Assembly: GCF_000468035.1 (NCBI RefSeq)
Contig: NZ_KI260545.1
Location: forward strand, 21,677 to 85,676
Source of the DNA: Selenomonas sp. oral taxon 892 str. F0426
Lineage (GTDB): Bacteria > Bacillota > Negativicutes > Selenomonadales > Selenomonadaceae
Length of the DNA: 64,000 nucleotides
Direction: 5' to 3'
Both the position numbers and the translations under genes were made by a program. The stretch's first letter is position 1; each line of letters begins with the position of its first letter. This document shows, one piece after another, positions 26,441 through 35,078 of the stretch. The notes below the pieces were generated by a model. That model was not told where the DNA came from and did not search any database. It worked only from the letters and a program-made list of their open reading frames with translations.

Positions 26441-27690
26441 TTGTCATACACCATGCGGTTCTGCACGCGCAGATGCACCTTCGTCCCCTTGCCAGGCTCG
26501 GATAGGATCTGCAGTGCTGCACCAATGATCTTCGCACGCTCCTCCATTCCGATCACGCCGAAATGACGTCCGCGCTTCTGGCGCTGTGTCTCCATATCAA
26601 GTGCGTCGTCCGCATCCTCCTGTTCCTCAGATATACGGCTTGCATCGAATCCGACCCCATCATCCGCAATGAGCACCGTGAGTGCCTGATCCGTATAGTG
26701 CATGCGCACGCGTACTTTGTCCGTCTTGGCATGGTTTATGACATTGTTCAGTGCCTCCTGTACAATGCGGAAAATCGCGATCTCCACATGCTTTGGCAGA
26801 GAGTAATGTGCCCCCTCGAGACTAAATGTCCCACGCAGCTTCCCACGCTCGCCAAAGAGGCGGATGAGCTGCTCCACCGCCTGTGGAAGCCCGAGATCAT
26901 CGAGCGCCATTGGACGCATATCAAAGATAATCTGCCGCACACCCGTGAGACATTTGCGTATCTCCTCGCGCATCTCCACGAGCGTCTTCTTCGCCTCGTC
27001 CATATCCTTGTCCATGAGGCGCTCCGTGATCGTCGTCGTAAAGAGGACATTCGCAAGATCCTGCGCCGGGCCATCGTGAATCTCGCGCGAAATGCGGTAG
27101 CGCTCCTCCTCCGTCGCCTTGATGATGCGCGCACCAACGAATTTGTCCTTCTGCACAGCCTCGATCTTCCAAAGTACGCCGCTGACCTGCGTGCTGAGAT
27201 AGCTAAGTACCGATCCGATCGAGAGCGCCATATGCTCGGCACGTGCCACGACGTTATAGAGATAGCGCAGACGGATCTCAAGCTTATCCCGCTCGACGCG
27301 CATTGCCTGTTCCTTCTCGCGCTCGATCGCAAGATTGATCTGAATGATCGAGACCGCCTCATATGTCTCGCGGATCTCATCCTCCGTATGCTCGGCGAAG
27401 TTCTGACTGACCTCTGCGAGTCGCTGTTTCGCCTTTTGCTCATCAGCTGCAAGTGCATCCACGCGCTCGATCGTCTCTGCAACGCGCTTCTTGAGCTCCA
27501 TCAGGCGATCCCGCGCATCATCCACCTCGTTGCGTGTGTTCTGATAGATGTCAAAGATCTGTGTCTTATTGTCCTCGATCGTATCGATTGTATTGGTCAA
27601 CAGCCTGCGCAGCTGCCCCTCCTCGATACCCTCCACCGGCTCTTCCATCATACGCTCACTCTCACGCCGCCATCGTTCACTCGTACGCAT
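26437..27690 (-). CDS. DegS-like sensor histidine kinase
   Basis: A 417-residue cytoplasmic kinase without membrane helices. An N-terminal coiled-coil sensor part (residues 20-170, DEQKAKQRLAEVSQNFAEHTEDE) precedes a HisKA_3 dimerisation segment YRISREIHDGPAQDLANVLF with the phospho-accepting His, then a HATPase_c domain (ALNNVINHAKTDKVRV, IADDGVGFD, GRHFGVIGMEERAKIIGA). This is the DegS/NarX class. No DegU-type response regulator is beside it; instead it is translationally coupled to the decarboxylase. The start follows GGAGGATGCG. Confidence 0.87.
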   Translation of the reverse strand: MRTSERWRRESERMMEEPVEGIEEGQLRRLLTNTIDTIEDNKTQIFDIYQNTRNEVDDARDRLMELKKRVAETIERVDALAADEQKAKQRLAEVSQNFAEHTEDEIRETYEAVSIIQINLAIEREKEQAMRVERDKLEIRLRYLYNVVARAEHMALSIGSVLSYLSTQVSGVLWKIEAVQKDKFVGARIIKATEEERYRISREIHDGPAQDLANVLFTTTITERLMDKDMDEAKKTLVEMREEIRKCLTGVRQIIFDMRPMALDDLGLPQAVEQLIRLFGERGKLRGTFSLEGAHYSLPKHVEIAIFRIVQEALNNVINHAKTDKVRVRMHYTDQALTVLIADDGVGFDASRISEEQEDADDALDMETQRQKRGRHFGVIGMEERAKIIGAALQILSEPGKGTKVHLRVQNRMVYDN

Positions 27691-27847
27691 CGCATCCTCC
27701 TATCCTCTGTCTGCGTTCATTGTACCCCATTTCCCCCTAAAAGTCACGCAGAGTTCTCCCTTGCATTTTCCTAAAAAAATCGGTAAAATACCAGAATGGA
27801 GAAAAGCGCTCTGCGCCAAAATATAAACGAAAGCACAGGTGAACCCG

Positions 27848-28309
27848 ATGAGCATATTCTCACGCTTCCTCCCGAAGCGCAAGCCACCCGAACTCAAGAA
27901 CAACATCCCGAAGGAAAAAGAAAACATCCGCAAGACCTTCGGCATTTACTGCAAGAAACACCACGGTCCGAAAGAAGGGAAACTGTGCCCCTCCTGTACG
28001 GCACTCCTCGCAACCGTCTTTACGAAGATGGATCGCTGCCCCTATGGAATCACGAAACCCATCTGCGACCGCTGCGACCGTCCGTGTTTCGGCACGAAAG
28101 CAACGCAGGAATTCCTCACGATCATGAAGAGCACGCAGAGCGGCATGCTCCTGCGCCACCCCATCATGACAATCAAGCACAAGATCGCAGGCATGGGCGT
28201 CGACTATGCGAAGCAGCAGCAGGAGAAAAAGGCCAGCGATCGTGTAAAGGCTAAGGAAAAGGCTGCAAAGGAACGCGCAAAGGAAAAAGAGAAGAAAAAT
28301 AACGAATAG
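27848..28309 (+). CDS. ygbA: YgbA-like (nitrous oxide-stimulated promoter family) protein
   Basis: A 153-residue protein. IRKTFGIYCKKHHGPKEG followed by LCPSCTALL, MDRCPYGITKPICDRCDRPCFG and a GMLLRHPIMTI segment is the YgbA_NO family pattern, with cysteines that could hold a metal or cluster. Function of the family is unresolved; the E. coli gene responds to nitric oxide. The C-terminus (from about residue 120) is an added Lys/Glu/Ala-rich tail. ATG at 27848 is chosen because AGGTGA lies just upstream; a GTG at 27839 is the alternative. Divergent from the DegS-like gene. Confidence 0.8.
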   Translation: MSIFSRFLPKRKPPELKNNIPKEKENIRKTFGIYCKKHHGPKEGKLCPSCTALLATVFTKMDRCPYGITKPICDRCDRPCFGTKATQEFLTIMKSTQSGMLLRHPIMTIKHKIAGMGVDYAKQQQEKKASDRVKAKEKAAKERAKEKEKKNNE

Positions 28310-28311
28310 AT

Positions 28312-28353
28312 AAAAAGGCTGTGTCGAAGCGAAAACTTCGTACACAGCCTTTT
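28312..28353. terminator. Bidirectional terminator, member of dispersed palindrome family
   Basis: AAAAAGGCTGTGTCGAAG / CTTCGTACACAGCCTTTT forms a near-perfect stem with a short GAAA-containing loop and T-runs on both sides, between the convergent ygbA-like and chemotaxis genes. The CGAAG...CTTCG core is shared with the elements at 38841 and 63966. Confidence 0.8.
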
Positions 28354-28364
28354 CCATATCCATT

Positions 28365-28889
28365 TTATGCGAGGTTCTTGATGTAGTCCTTCAGCTCGTC
28401 CGCCGCACGTGTCACGCGAGAGAGGTTCGCCGTGATCTCCTGTGTCGACGCCGCCTGCTGCTCGCTGATGGAGCCGGTCGTCTCGATGGACTTGGAGATA
28501 TCCTCGACGGCGCGGTTCATCTCGTTCAGTGTCACCTGGATGCGCTCCGTTGCCTCGCGCGACTGCTCGGCGAGCTTGCGCACCTCCTCAGCAACAACGG
28601 CAAATCCGCGTCCCTGCTCACCAGCACGCGCCGCCTCGATGGCAGCATTCAAGCCGAGCAGGTTCGTCTGACCCGCGATATTCGTGATAAAGTCGATGAC
28701 CTTAATCGTATCCGCATTGCGCTCCTGCAGGAACTTCGCCTGCTTGACAGACTCCTGCCCCGCGTGTGCAAGCTCTGTCGCGCTCTTTGCGACCTGCTCA
28801 ATTGCCTCATAGACCGTCTGCGTCGAGGTTGCGATCTGCTCAATCGCGACCAACAAACGCTCGTGGTCAACCTTCGTCTCTTCTGCCAT
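28365..28889 (-). CDS. Soluble methyl-accepting chemotaxis signalling-domain protein
   Basis: A 174-residue protein consisting of little more than the MCP signalling hairpin: [45 protein letters not shown] is the CheA/CheW-contacting tip. No membrane helix, ligand-binding or HAMP domain is present. The ATG at 28889 has GGAGG nine bases upstream. Such stand-alone signalling domains are likely cytoplasmic array members or modulators; the lack of a sensor means any input must come from a partner. Consistent with a motile organism such as Selenomonas. Confidence 0.82.
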   Translation of the reverse strand: MAEETKVDHERLLVAIEQIATSTQTVYEAIEQVAKSATELAHAGQESVKQAKFLQERNADTIKVIDFITNIAGQTNLLGLNAAIEAARAGEQGRGFAVVAEEVRKLAEQSREATERIQVTLNEMNRAVEDISKSIETTGSISEQQAASTQEITANLSRVTRAADELKDYIKNLA

Positions 28890-29003
28890 GTTCTGCATCC
28901 TCCCTGATTTTACCCGGGTCTGAATAATTTCATAACGTGTCGTTCGCTATACTTTTATTCAACATATATAAGAAAAACCCTTCTCCGATAAAAAATTTAT
29001 ATG

Positions 29004-30233
29004 TTATTTCTCCGGCATCAGAATGATGTTCACGGGGAGATTCGATGCGCCTGGCGGCGAGTACTCGAACTGCACGGGCTGTGCACTCGCATAGGTACCG
29101 AGATCGGAGAGCTCCGTATACTGCGTCAGGAAGAGCAGGCCCTCCTCGCGCGCCTCGGCCACATTCGGCGGCTCCGGCAGTGTTTGATCGCCGAAGTAGG
29201 GACGAGTCGCAGGCGTCTCGACCAGCCGCCGATTTGCACCGTTCTCCGCGCGCATCGCCCCCGCATAAACACCGCCGAGAGGGCTCAGGAAGTAGCGTGT
29301 GTTCTCCCGGCCGGCCGTGGGGATGCTGATCTGGTAGAGGATGCCGTAGTTGCCGTAGTTGACAACAGACGAACCGTCCGTCGCATCAATGCCCTGACGA
29401 TAGACATCGTGGAGATTATCACCGATTGGGAAGTAGACGGCGCCATCCATCGACGGACGGTAGATCTTCTTTGACGTGATGACGCGGTTCATCCCGCGGA
29501 ACGTGCCGCGCAGCGCGATCTCATCGCGCGGCAGGACACGTGCTGTACGGAGAAATGCGAATGGATCGACATCTGCACCGTACATGATGACAGAGACACG
29601 CACGGGGGCATTCGCATGGAAGTCATAGACACCATAGACGAGCTGTCCCGGCGCGAGCACGGTCGTATCCATCTCCGGCACGAGGAGACGTGGGCGTTCC
29701 TTCGTCACATAGATACGTTCGTTCATCTCGTGCGTGTCGAAGTAGCCGATCTGTGTCACCTTGCCGACATGCAGATAGTCTGCACTCGGCGGCGCTGCCG
29801 CCCCACGCGTCACGGAGACCGACGCAAGCTCTGCATCCGTCTCGAGGACGACAGCAACCTTTTTCGGCTGCGACGTATCGTTCAGATGATAGTAGAGCAC
29901 ACGCGCATCGCCCGTCACTATATCCCGATAGAGGACGCCCGTCTCCTTGACATACTCCGGACTGTCCGAGAAGAGCAGCGTGCCGCCCGTATCGTAGGAC
30001 TCTGTCGGCCAGCGGTGCATGAGACGTGATGTGCCCGACGAAAAGATCCGATTGCGCGGCAGCTCTGTCGAACCAAGGATACTGGCAACACGGTCGCGAA
30101 TATTTGCCTGCGCCGCACCGCGCTCACGCAGAACCGTCATATTCTCACCGCGCCCTGCGGCATATGCCTGCCCTGCTGCACAGACTAAGGCAAGCGTCAA
30201 CGCTGCCATTTGATGAAACATTCCCTTTTTCAT
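29004..30233 (-). CDS. Secreted protein of unknown function
   Basis: A 409-residue protein with a clear signal peptide (MKKGMFHQMAALTLALVCAAGQAYAAG). The mature part has no motif I recognise; it contains many beta-prone segments, including VAVVLETDAELASVSVTRG and VNYGNYGILYQISIPTAGRENTRYFLSPLGGVYAGAM, which suggests a beta-sandwich-rich periplasmic or surface protein. It follows the polysaccharide deacetylase by 28 bases, in the same direction, so a role in the envelope is plausible. No lipobox is seen. I do not assign a function. Confidence 0.7.
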   Translation of the reverse strand: MKKGMFHQMAALTLALVCAAGQAYAAGRGENMTVLRERGAAQANIRDRVASILGSTELPRNRIFSSGTSRLMHRWPTESYDTGGTLLFSDSPEYVKETGVLYRDIVTGDARVLYYHLNDTSQPKKVAVVLETDAELASVSVTRGAAAPPSADYLHVGKVTQIGYFDTHEMNERIYVTKERPRLLVPEMDTTVLAPGQLVYGVYDFHANAPVRVSVIMYGADVDPFAFLRTARVLPRDEIALRGTFRGMNRVITSKKIYRPSMDGAVYFPIGDNLHDVYRQGIDATDGSSVVNYGNYGILYQISIPTAGRENTRYFLSPLGGVYAGAMRAENGANRRLVETPATRPYFGDQTLPEPPNVAEAREEGLLFLTQYTELSDLGTYASAQPVQFEYSPPGASNLPVNIILMPEK

Positions 30234-30261
30234 TTATCTGCAGTACATTCCCTTCACTCGT

Positions 30262-31128
30262 TCATTCGTTATTTGCAATCAGTGCCCTGCGCAGTGCAGC
30301 AATGCCCTCACGTATTCCCCCCGGCATCTCTGCCAGCCGTACATCGAGGCGTGCGGCAGTCTCCGCCTTTATGAGGCGCAGGCGAAACTCCGTCAGGCCA
30401 AAGCGCGGCGGCGGGATATTGACACGGCGCAAGAGATACGGATTCGTCTCCAGCGTGTTCAGCCCCGCCTCACCCGTCACAGCCGTCAGATACTCCTCCT
30501 CGGCAAGCATGGCAACGACGCCCGCATCATAGTCCCCGTTCGGATAGGAGAAACTATAGATCGTCTTCATTCCCTTCCACTCGAGCATCAGCTTCGAGAG
30601 GCGAAGCTCCTCGCGCTGCTTCTCCCGCGAGAGCGTTGTGAGCGGCAGATGATTTGCTGTGTGGCTGCCGATCTCCATGCCACGCCGCTCCAGATCAAAG
30701 AGGTTTTCCCACGTCATATAGTTAGGTTTGCCGATATCGTTCGTGACCACGTAGAAAACCGCCTTCATGCCGCGCTCCTCGAGCATTGGCAGAACAACGC
30801 GGTAGTTGTCCTCATACCCATCGTCAAAGGTGAGGATGACCGGCTTCTCAGGCAGCTGCTGTTTTCCCTTGCGTGCACGTGCATAGTCCTGCGGTGTGAT
30901 GGTCGTATAACCCTCCTCCCGGAGTTCATCGAGCTGAGCAGCAAAATCCTCGGGAGGTACCACGTACGGTTTCGCCCCGGGGCGCGGATTCTCTGTCACC
31001 ATATGATACTCGAGAATGGGAAATCCTGCCGGCGGCACGGCCATCAGCACCCATGCCATAAAGGCCGTGAGCAGAAGCACAAGCAGCGGCAAGCCCTTCA
31101 AGAATAGACGCACGATTCTGCGGATCAA
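30262..31128 (-). CDS. Polysaccharide deacetylase (NodB domain) protein
   Basis: A 288-residue protein with an N-terminal membrane anchor (residues 8-30) and a CE4 deacetylase domain: LTFDDGYEDNY holds the Asp-Asp catalytic/metal pair, GSHTANHLPLTTLS the HxxxH metal motif, and FSYPNGDYD a later motif. It should deacetylate N-acetylglucosamine in peptidoglycan or a surface polymer outside the inner membrane. Begins at a TTG coupled to the whiA stop (TTGA) with GGAGGTAATCG upstream. Confidence 0.88.
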   Translation of the reverse strand: MIRRIVRLFLKGLPLLVLLLTAFMAWVLMAVPPAGFPILEYHMVTENPRPGAKPYVVPPEDFAAQLDELREEGYTTITPQDYARARKGKQQLPEKPVILTFDDGYEDNYRVVLPMLEERGMKAVFYVVTNDIGKPNYMTWENLFDLERRGMEIGSHTANHLPLTTLSREKQREELRLSKLMLEWKGMKTIYSFSYPNGDYDAGVVAMLAEEEYLTAVTGEAGLNTLETNPYLLRRVNIPPPRFGLTEFRLRLIKAETAARLDVRLAEMPGGIREGIAALRRALIANNE

Positions 31129-32057
31129 ACGATTACCTCCTCTGCCGCCCTGCGGATCTTCCGCAGACGGTGGCTCATACCTGACTTGCTGATATGACAG
31201 AGTGCGGCCAGCTCTGCCATCGTGACCTCCGGATGGGCACGCCGCATCTCCGCAGTCTCACGCAGATCCTCCGGCAGTGTGTCGAGCCGCCCCTGTGCCA
31301 CGAGTTGTTCAATCGCTGCCAGCTGGTCAGCCGCCGCATCTACAGCACGTTGGAGATTCGCTGTCTCTACATTGACGAGGCGATTCACCTGTGCTCGCAC
31401 CTCCTTGAGGTTGCGCGCCACCTCGATCTCCTCTGCCGCCTCCTCCGCGCCGATGAGTGCAAGGAAATCCATGACGGCATCTCCCTCCTTGAGATAGACG
31501 ACGTAGGTGTCATGCCGATCGGTCAGCCCCACAGGGAAGTGCAGGCGGCGCAGGAGCGTATGCAGTGCCCGTCCCATGACGGCACTCCTCGACGTGATCT
31601 CGAGATGGCAGCTTGCCTCAGGCCGGTTCACACTCCCGCCTCCGAGAAATGCTCCGCGCAGATAGGCCGCACGGCAGCATTTTTTACGCAGGAGCTCCAT
31701 ATCCGTCCCCGCACGGAGATCCTCGCCCCCCGCCCGAAAGCCAAGGCGCGTGAGCAGAGGCGTAACCCCTTCGCCTGCAGCAATATTGACAATGTATTTG
31801 CGGCGTCGCAGCTGTGGCATGCGTTCCATTGCAACCGAGGTAGCAATCGCCGCATCCATGGAGCGCAGGAGACGGATGACACGACGTGCGACAGAAGCAC
31901 TTGCCGCCTCAAAGCGCAGTCCCAGGCCGCACTCTCCATCCGTCACCATGGATGCGCCCATACGCAGGAGTGCGGCGAGCTCTGCCGTCTGGCAGCAGCT
32001 GTGCTCCGTATCTGTGCGTGCGAGTGCATTCTTTACATCCGAGGCAAAGGACGGCAT
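31125..32057 (-). CDS. whiA: WhiA family DNA-binding protein
   Basis: A 310-residue WhiA with an N-terminal LAGLIDADG-like part (CCRAAYLRGAFLGGGSVNRPEASCHLEI) and a C-terminal helix-turn-helix (RRAHPEVTMAELAALCHISKSGMSHRLRKI). In Firmicutes and actinobacteria it affects cell division and chromosome segregation or sporulation genes. The order rapZ-yvcK-whiA is the classic conserved block. Translation starts just after the yvcK stop. Confidence 0.95.
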   Translation of the reverse strand: MPSFASDVKNALARTDTEHSCCQTAELAALLRMGASMVTDGECGLGLRFEAASASVARRVIRLLRSMDAAIATSVAMERMPQLRRRKYIVNIAAGEGVTPLLTRLGFRAGGEDLRAGTDMELLRKKCCRAAYLRGAFLGGGSVNRPEASCHLEITSRSAVMGRALHTLLRRLHFPVGLTDRHDTYVVYLKEGDAVMDFLALIGAEEAAEEIEVARNLKEVRAQVNRLVNVETANLQRAVDAAADQLAAIEQLVAQGRLDTLPEDLRETAEMRRAHPEVTMAELAALCHISKSGMSHRLRKIRRAAEEVIV

Positions 32058-32058
32058 G

Positions 32059-33354
32059 TCAATTCACCCGAAAATCATAGACCATGCGCATGACGTTGCG
32101 GCTGAGCTTGTCCGGATCGTGCCGCACGGCATCCGACTGGTTGATGATGTCCGCCGCGACGAAGCCAATGCCGAGGGCATTGATTGCAGCCTCATCCACG
32201 ACAACGGGAGCAATGCCATCTGCTGCATACTTTTCCAACAGATCATCCGCAATCGGTGCATTGTTTACAAGCATGAAGTCAATTGCGCCGCGGCCGGCAT
32301 GGCGAATAATCGCCTCGGCATGCATAGATGCCGTGTACCCATCCGTCTCACCGGGCTGCGTCATGACGTTGCAGATGTAGATCTTGAGGGCACGGCTCTT
32401 TCGGAGTTCCTCCGCCACACCATTTACGAGGAGATTTGGCATGATACTCGTATAGAGGCTGCCCGGACCGAGGATGATCGCGTCTGCCGTGCGGATCGAC
32501 GCAAGGGCGGACGGTACCGGTGCGACATCCTGCGGATGGAGACGCACGCGACAGATGCGTCCCGGCACCTCTGGGATACGCGACTCACCTTCGACCACAG
32601 TCCCATCCTCGAGGATGGCATCAAGACGAACGGACTGTTTCGATGCGGGAAGCACACGGCCTTTGACCGCGAGAACCTTCGAGGACTCGCGCAGCGCCGT
32701 CTCCATATCGCCAGTGACCTCCGCCATTGCCGCGAGAAAGAGATTGCCGAAGCTGTGCCCCGCAAGGTCGCTGTGCCCTGCAAATCGATACTGAAAGAGC
32801 TTCTCCATCAGCGGCTCTGTATCGGCAAGTGCAACGAGGCAGTTGCGCAGATCTCCCGGTGGGATGATGCCCAGCTCCTCACGCAGCCGCCCCGAGGAAC
32901 CTCCGTCGTCTGCAACGGTCACGACGGCTGTCACATTGCTCGTGAGCTCTTTGATGCCGCGCAGGAGCACGGATAGGCCATGCCCTCCGCCGATCACTGT
33001 GACCGCGGGGCCACGGCTGAGGCGTGTCTTTTCATAGACGAGATCGACGAGACGGGCCGAGGTTCCCTCCGGCATGAGCGCCGTGATGACAGAGCGAATG
33101 ACATGACGCGTCGCCAGGAGCATGAGGAGCGTGCCAAGCAGCGCAATCAACGCCCCCGCAATCGCTGTGAATCCATAGTCATAGCTGCCCTGCCAGGTGT
33201 AGACGAAGCGAAAGATCGCCTCCTCTATGGTGTCGATGTATTTGTAGTTAAAAATCAGTGCAGCACCGAGCCCGACGAGGAGTGTTCCGATGGCAAAGAC
33301 GAAGAGCCATCGCTTAAAGCCCATGCCGGGATAGAGCCATTTTATGAGATGCAT
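32059..33354 (-). CDS. yvcK: YvcK/CofD-like gluconeogenesis factor with N-terminal membrane part
   Basis: A 431-residue protein. Two hydrophobic segments occupy roughly residues 12-36 and 60-85, and the CofD-like domain follows: VTVIGGGHGLSVLLRGIKEL, VTVADDGGSSGRLREEL and GPGSLYTSIMPNLL. YvcK binds UDP-sugars and is needed for growth on gluconeogenic carbon and for normal cell shape. The membrane extension is a longer form than the soluble Bacillus protein (about 100 extra residues). Confidence 0.92.
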   Translation of the reverse strand: MHLIKWLYPGMGFKRWLFVFAIGTLLVGLGAALIFNYKYIDTIEEAIFRFVYTWQGSYDYGFTAIAGALIALLGTLLMLLATRHVIRSVITALMPEGTSARLVDLVYEKTRLSRGPAVTVIGGGHGLSVLLRGIKELTSNVTAVVTVADDGGSSGRLREELGIIPPGDLRNCLVALADTEPLMEKLFQYRFAGHSDLAGHSFGNLFLAAMAEVTGDMETALRESSKVLAVKGRVLPASKQSVRLDAILEDGTVVEGESRIPEVPGRICRVRLHPQDVAPVPSALASIRTADAIILGPGSLYTSIMPNLLVNGVAEELRKSRALKIYICNVMTQPGETDGYTASMHAEAIIRHAGRGAIDFMLVNNAPIADDLLEKYAADGIAPVVVDEAAINALGIGFVAADIINQSDAVRHDPDKLSRNVMRMVYDFRVN

Positions 33355-33357
33355 GTA

Positions 33358-34269
33358 TCAGCCCTCGCTCACATGCTCATGCACCTCGTTCTTCATGAGA
33401 TCGCGGTGCTCGAGATGCGCCTCATATCTGTCCTTGATGCGGTCATAGAGATGCTTTGCAATGAATACACTGCGGTGCATACCGCCGGTGCAGCCAATCC
33501 CGATGACGAGCTGACTCTTGCCCTCCTTCACATACTGGGGCAGGAGGAAGTCAATCATTCCATCGAGATACTGTTCGAACTTCTGCGTCACATCCCACGA
33601 CTCAATGTAGGAGGAGACCTGCGGAACGGTGCCGCTCTTATTGCGCAGCGAGTCGACATAGAAGGGGTTCGGCAGGAAACGCACATCAAAGACGAGATCG
33701 GCGTCGAGAGGAATGCCGTACTTGAAGCCGAATGAAAGGATATTGACGTCCATCTGTGCATTTCTGCCCGGCGTATCATAGTGCTGACGGATGATGTCGC
33801 GCAGCTCAGCCTTGCGCAGGCGTGAGGTGTCAATCAGCTGCGTGGCACGTGCGCGCACAGGAGCCAGGCGCTCGCGCTCGCGTGTGACCCCCTCTGAAAT
33901 CCGCGCATCAGGCGCGAGCGGATGCGGACGGCGTGTCTCCTTGTAGCGTCTGATGATAACATCGTCAGACGCCTCAATGAAGAGCAGTTCATATGCGATA
34001 TCCCCGGCATCGAGTTCTCCCAGCACGCGGACGAAGTCATCAAAGAACTCGCGGCTGCGCGTATCCACCACGATCGCCGCACGACTGATCTGCCCGTGCG
34101 TCTCGCAGCAGAGATCGATGAATTTCGGAATAAAGACCGGCGGCAGATTGTCCACGCAGAAATAGCCCAGATCCTCCATATAGCGTGCTGCAAGCGACTT
34201 TCCTCCGCCCGACAGCCCTGTTACGATCACCGGACGGAACTTCTCCGCCACGCGCTTCGGTTCTCCCAT
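33358..34269 (-). CDS. rapZ: RapZ/YvcJ nucleotide-binding adapter
   Basis: A 303-residue P-loop protein: VIVTGLSGGGKSLAARYMEDLGYFCVDNLP at the N-terminus and IGIGCTGGMHRSVFIAKHL in the C-terminal domain. RapZ guides RNase E to GlmZ in enterobacteria; the Firmicute homologue YvcJ has nucleotidase activity and affects competence. The ATG at 34269 (AGGTG seven bases upstream) is preferred to the GTG one codon earlier. Part of the rapZ-yvcK-whiA block. Confidence 0.94.
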   Translation of the reverse strand: MGEPKRVAEKFRPVIVTGLSGGGKSLAARYMEDLGYFCVDNLPPVFIPKFIDLCCETHGQISRAAIVVDTRSREFFDDFVRVLGELDAGDIAYELLFIEASDDVIIRRYKETRRPHPLAPDARISEGVTRERERLAPVRARATQLIDTSRLRKAELRDIIRQHYDTPGRNAQMDVNILSFGFKYGIPLDADLVFDVRFLPNPFYVDSLRNKSGTVPQVSSYIESWDVTQKFEQYLDGMIDFLLPQYVKEGKSQLVIGIGCTGGMHRSVFIAKHLYDRIKDRYEAHLEHRDLMKNEVHEHVSEG

Positions 34270-34280
34270 CACAATTCACC

Positions 34281-35075
34281 TCACAGTACAAATTTCTCAA
34301 TCGCGAGTGCAATTCCATTCGCGTCATTCGATGCTGTCACATAGCTGGCGCGCTCCTTCGCCTCTGGCATACCGTTCTCTGGAACCACGGAAAAGGCACC
34401 CATCTCAAGCATTTCAAAGTCATTGTCCGCATCGCCCGCGACCATGACCTCATCGAGAGTCAGCCCCATCGCATCTGCCAGCGCCTGCACACCGACCGCC
34501 TTGTTCACCCCCGGCGGGTTGATGTCGAGACTCGTGCCCGTATTCTGCTGCGGCAGGATGCGATCGCCGAAACGCTCCTGTACGGCATTGAGATAGGAAC
34601 CGATCCCTTCGTCCAGATTGCGCAGAACGATCTGAGGGACATTCTCTGTGTAGCGGAGATAGTCATTCCCCACTCCTGTCACAGTGAAGTTCGCAGTTGT
34701 ACGATAGGCGTCAAAGTATTCCTCAATGTACGCAGGTGCATAGATCTCCATGCCGCTGTACCAGTTCACATACCAATCACGATCGTAGACAAACGTCAGC
34801 AAATCCCGCACGAGCACAGGGTTGAAGTACTCTGCGAAAACAGGCGTCCCCTCTGCTCTCCCGACATAGCCGCCGTTGCAGCAAATGACAGGCGCATCGG
34901 AGGCAAGGAGCCGTGCAAAGTAGAGCGCCGAGTGCAGCATACGCCCCGTTGCGATCGTCACCATAACGCCGCGTGACATGGCGCGCGCAATGATATCCTT
35001 CGTACGGGTTGTGATATGCTTGTCCGAGGTGAGCAGCGTGCCATCCAGGTCAAGTGCTATGAGTTTGATCGCCAT
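34281..35075 (-). CDS. Cof-type HAD-IIB phosphatase
   Basis: A 264-residue HAD hydrolase: ALDLDGTLLTSDKHI is motif I, TIATGRML motif II, and VMVAGDADNDFEMLEMGAFSVVPENG motif IV. The C2B cap lies in between. Members dephosphorylate sugar phosphates, FMN or thiamine-pathway intermediates. It is four bases from a second, related HAD gene, suggesting duplication, and precedes rapZ. Substrate unknown. Confidence 0.9.
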   Translation of the reverse strand: MAIKLIALDLDGTLLTSDKHITTRTKDIIARAMSRGVMVTIATGRMLHSALYFARLLASDAPVICCNGGYVGRAEGTPVFAEYFNPVLVRDLLTFVYDRDWYVNWYSGMEIYAPAYIEEYFDAYRTTANFTVTGVGNDYLRYTENVPQIVLRNLDEGIGSYLNAVQERFGDRILPQQNTGTSLDINPPGVNKAVGVQALADAMGLTLDEVMVAGDADNDFEMLEMGAFSVVPENGMPEAKERASYVTASNDANGIALAIEKFVL

Positions 35076-35078
35076 GAC

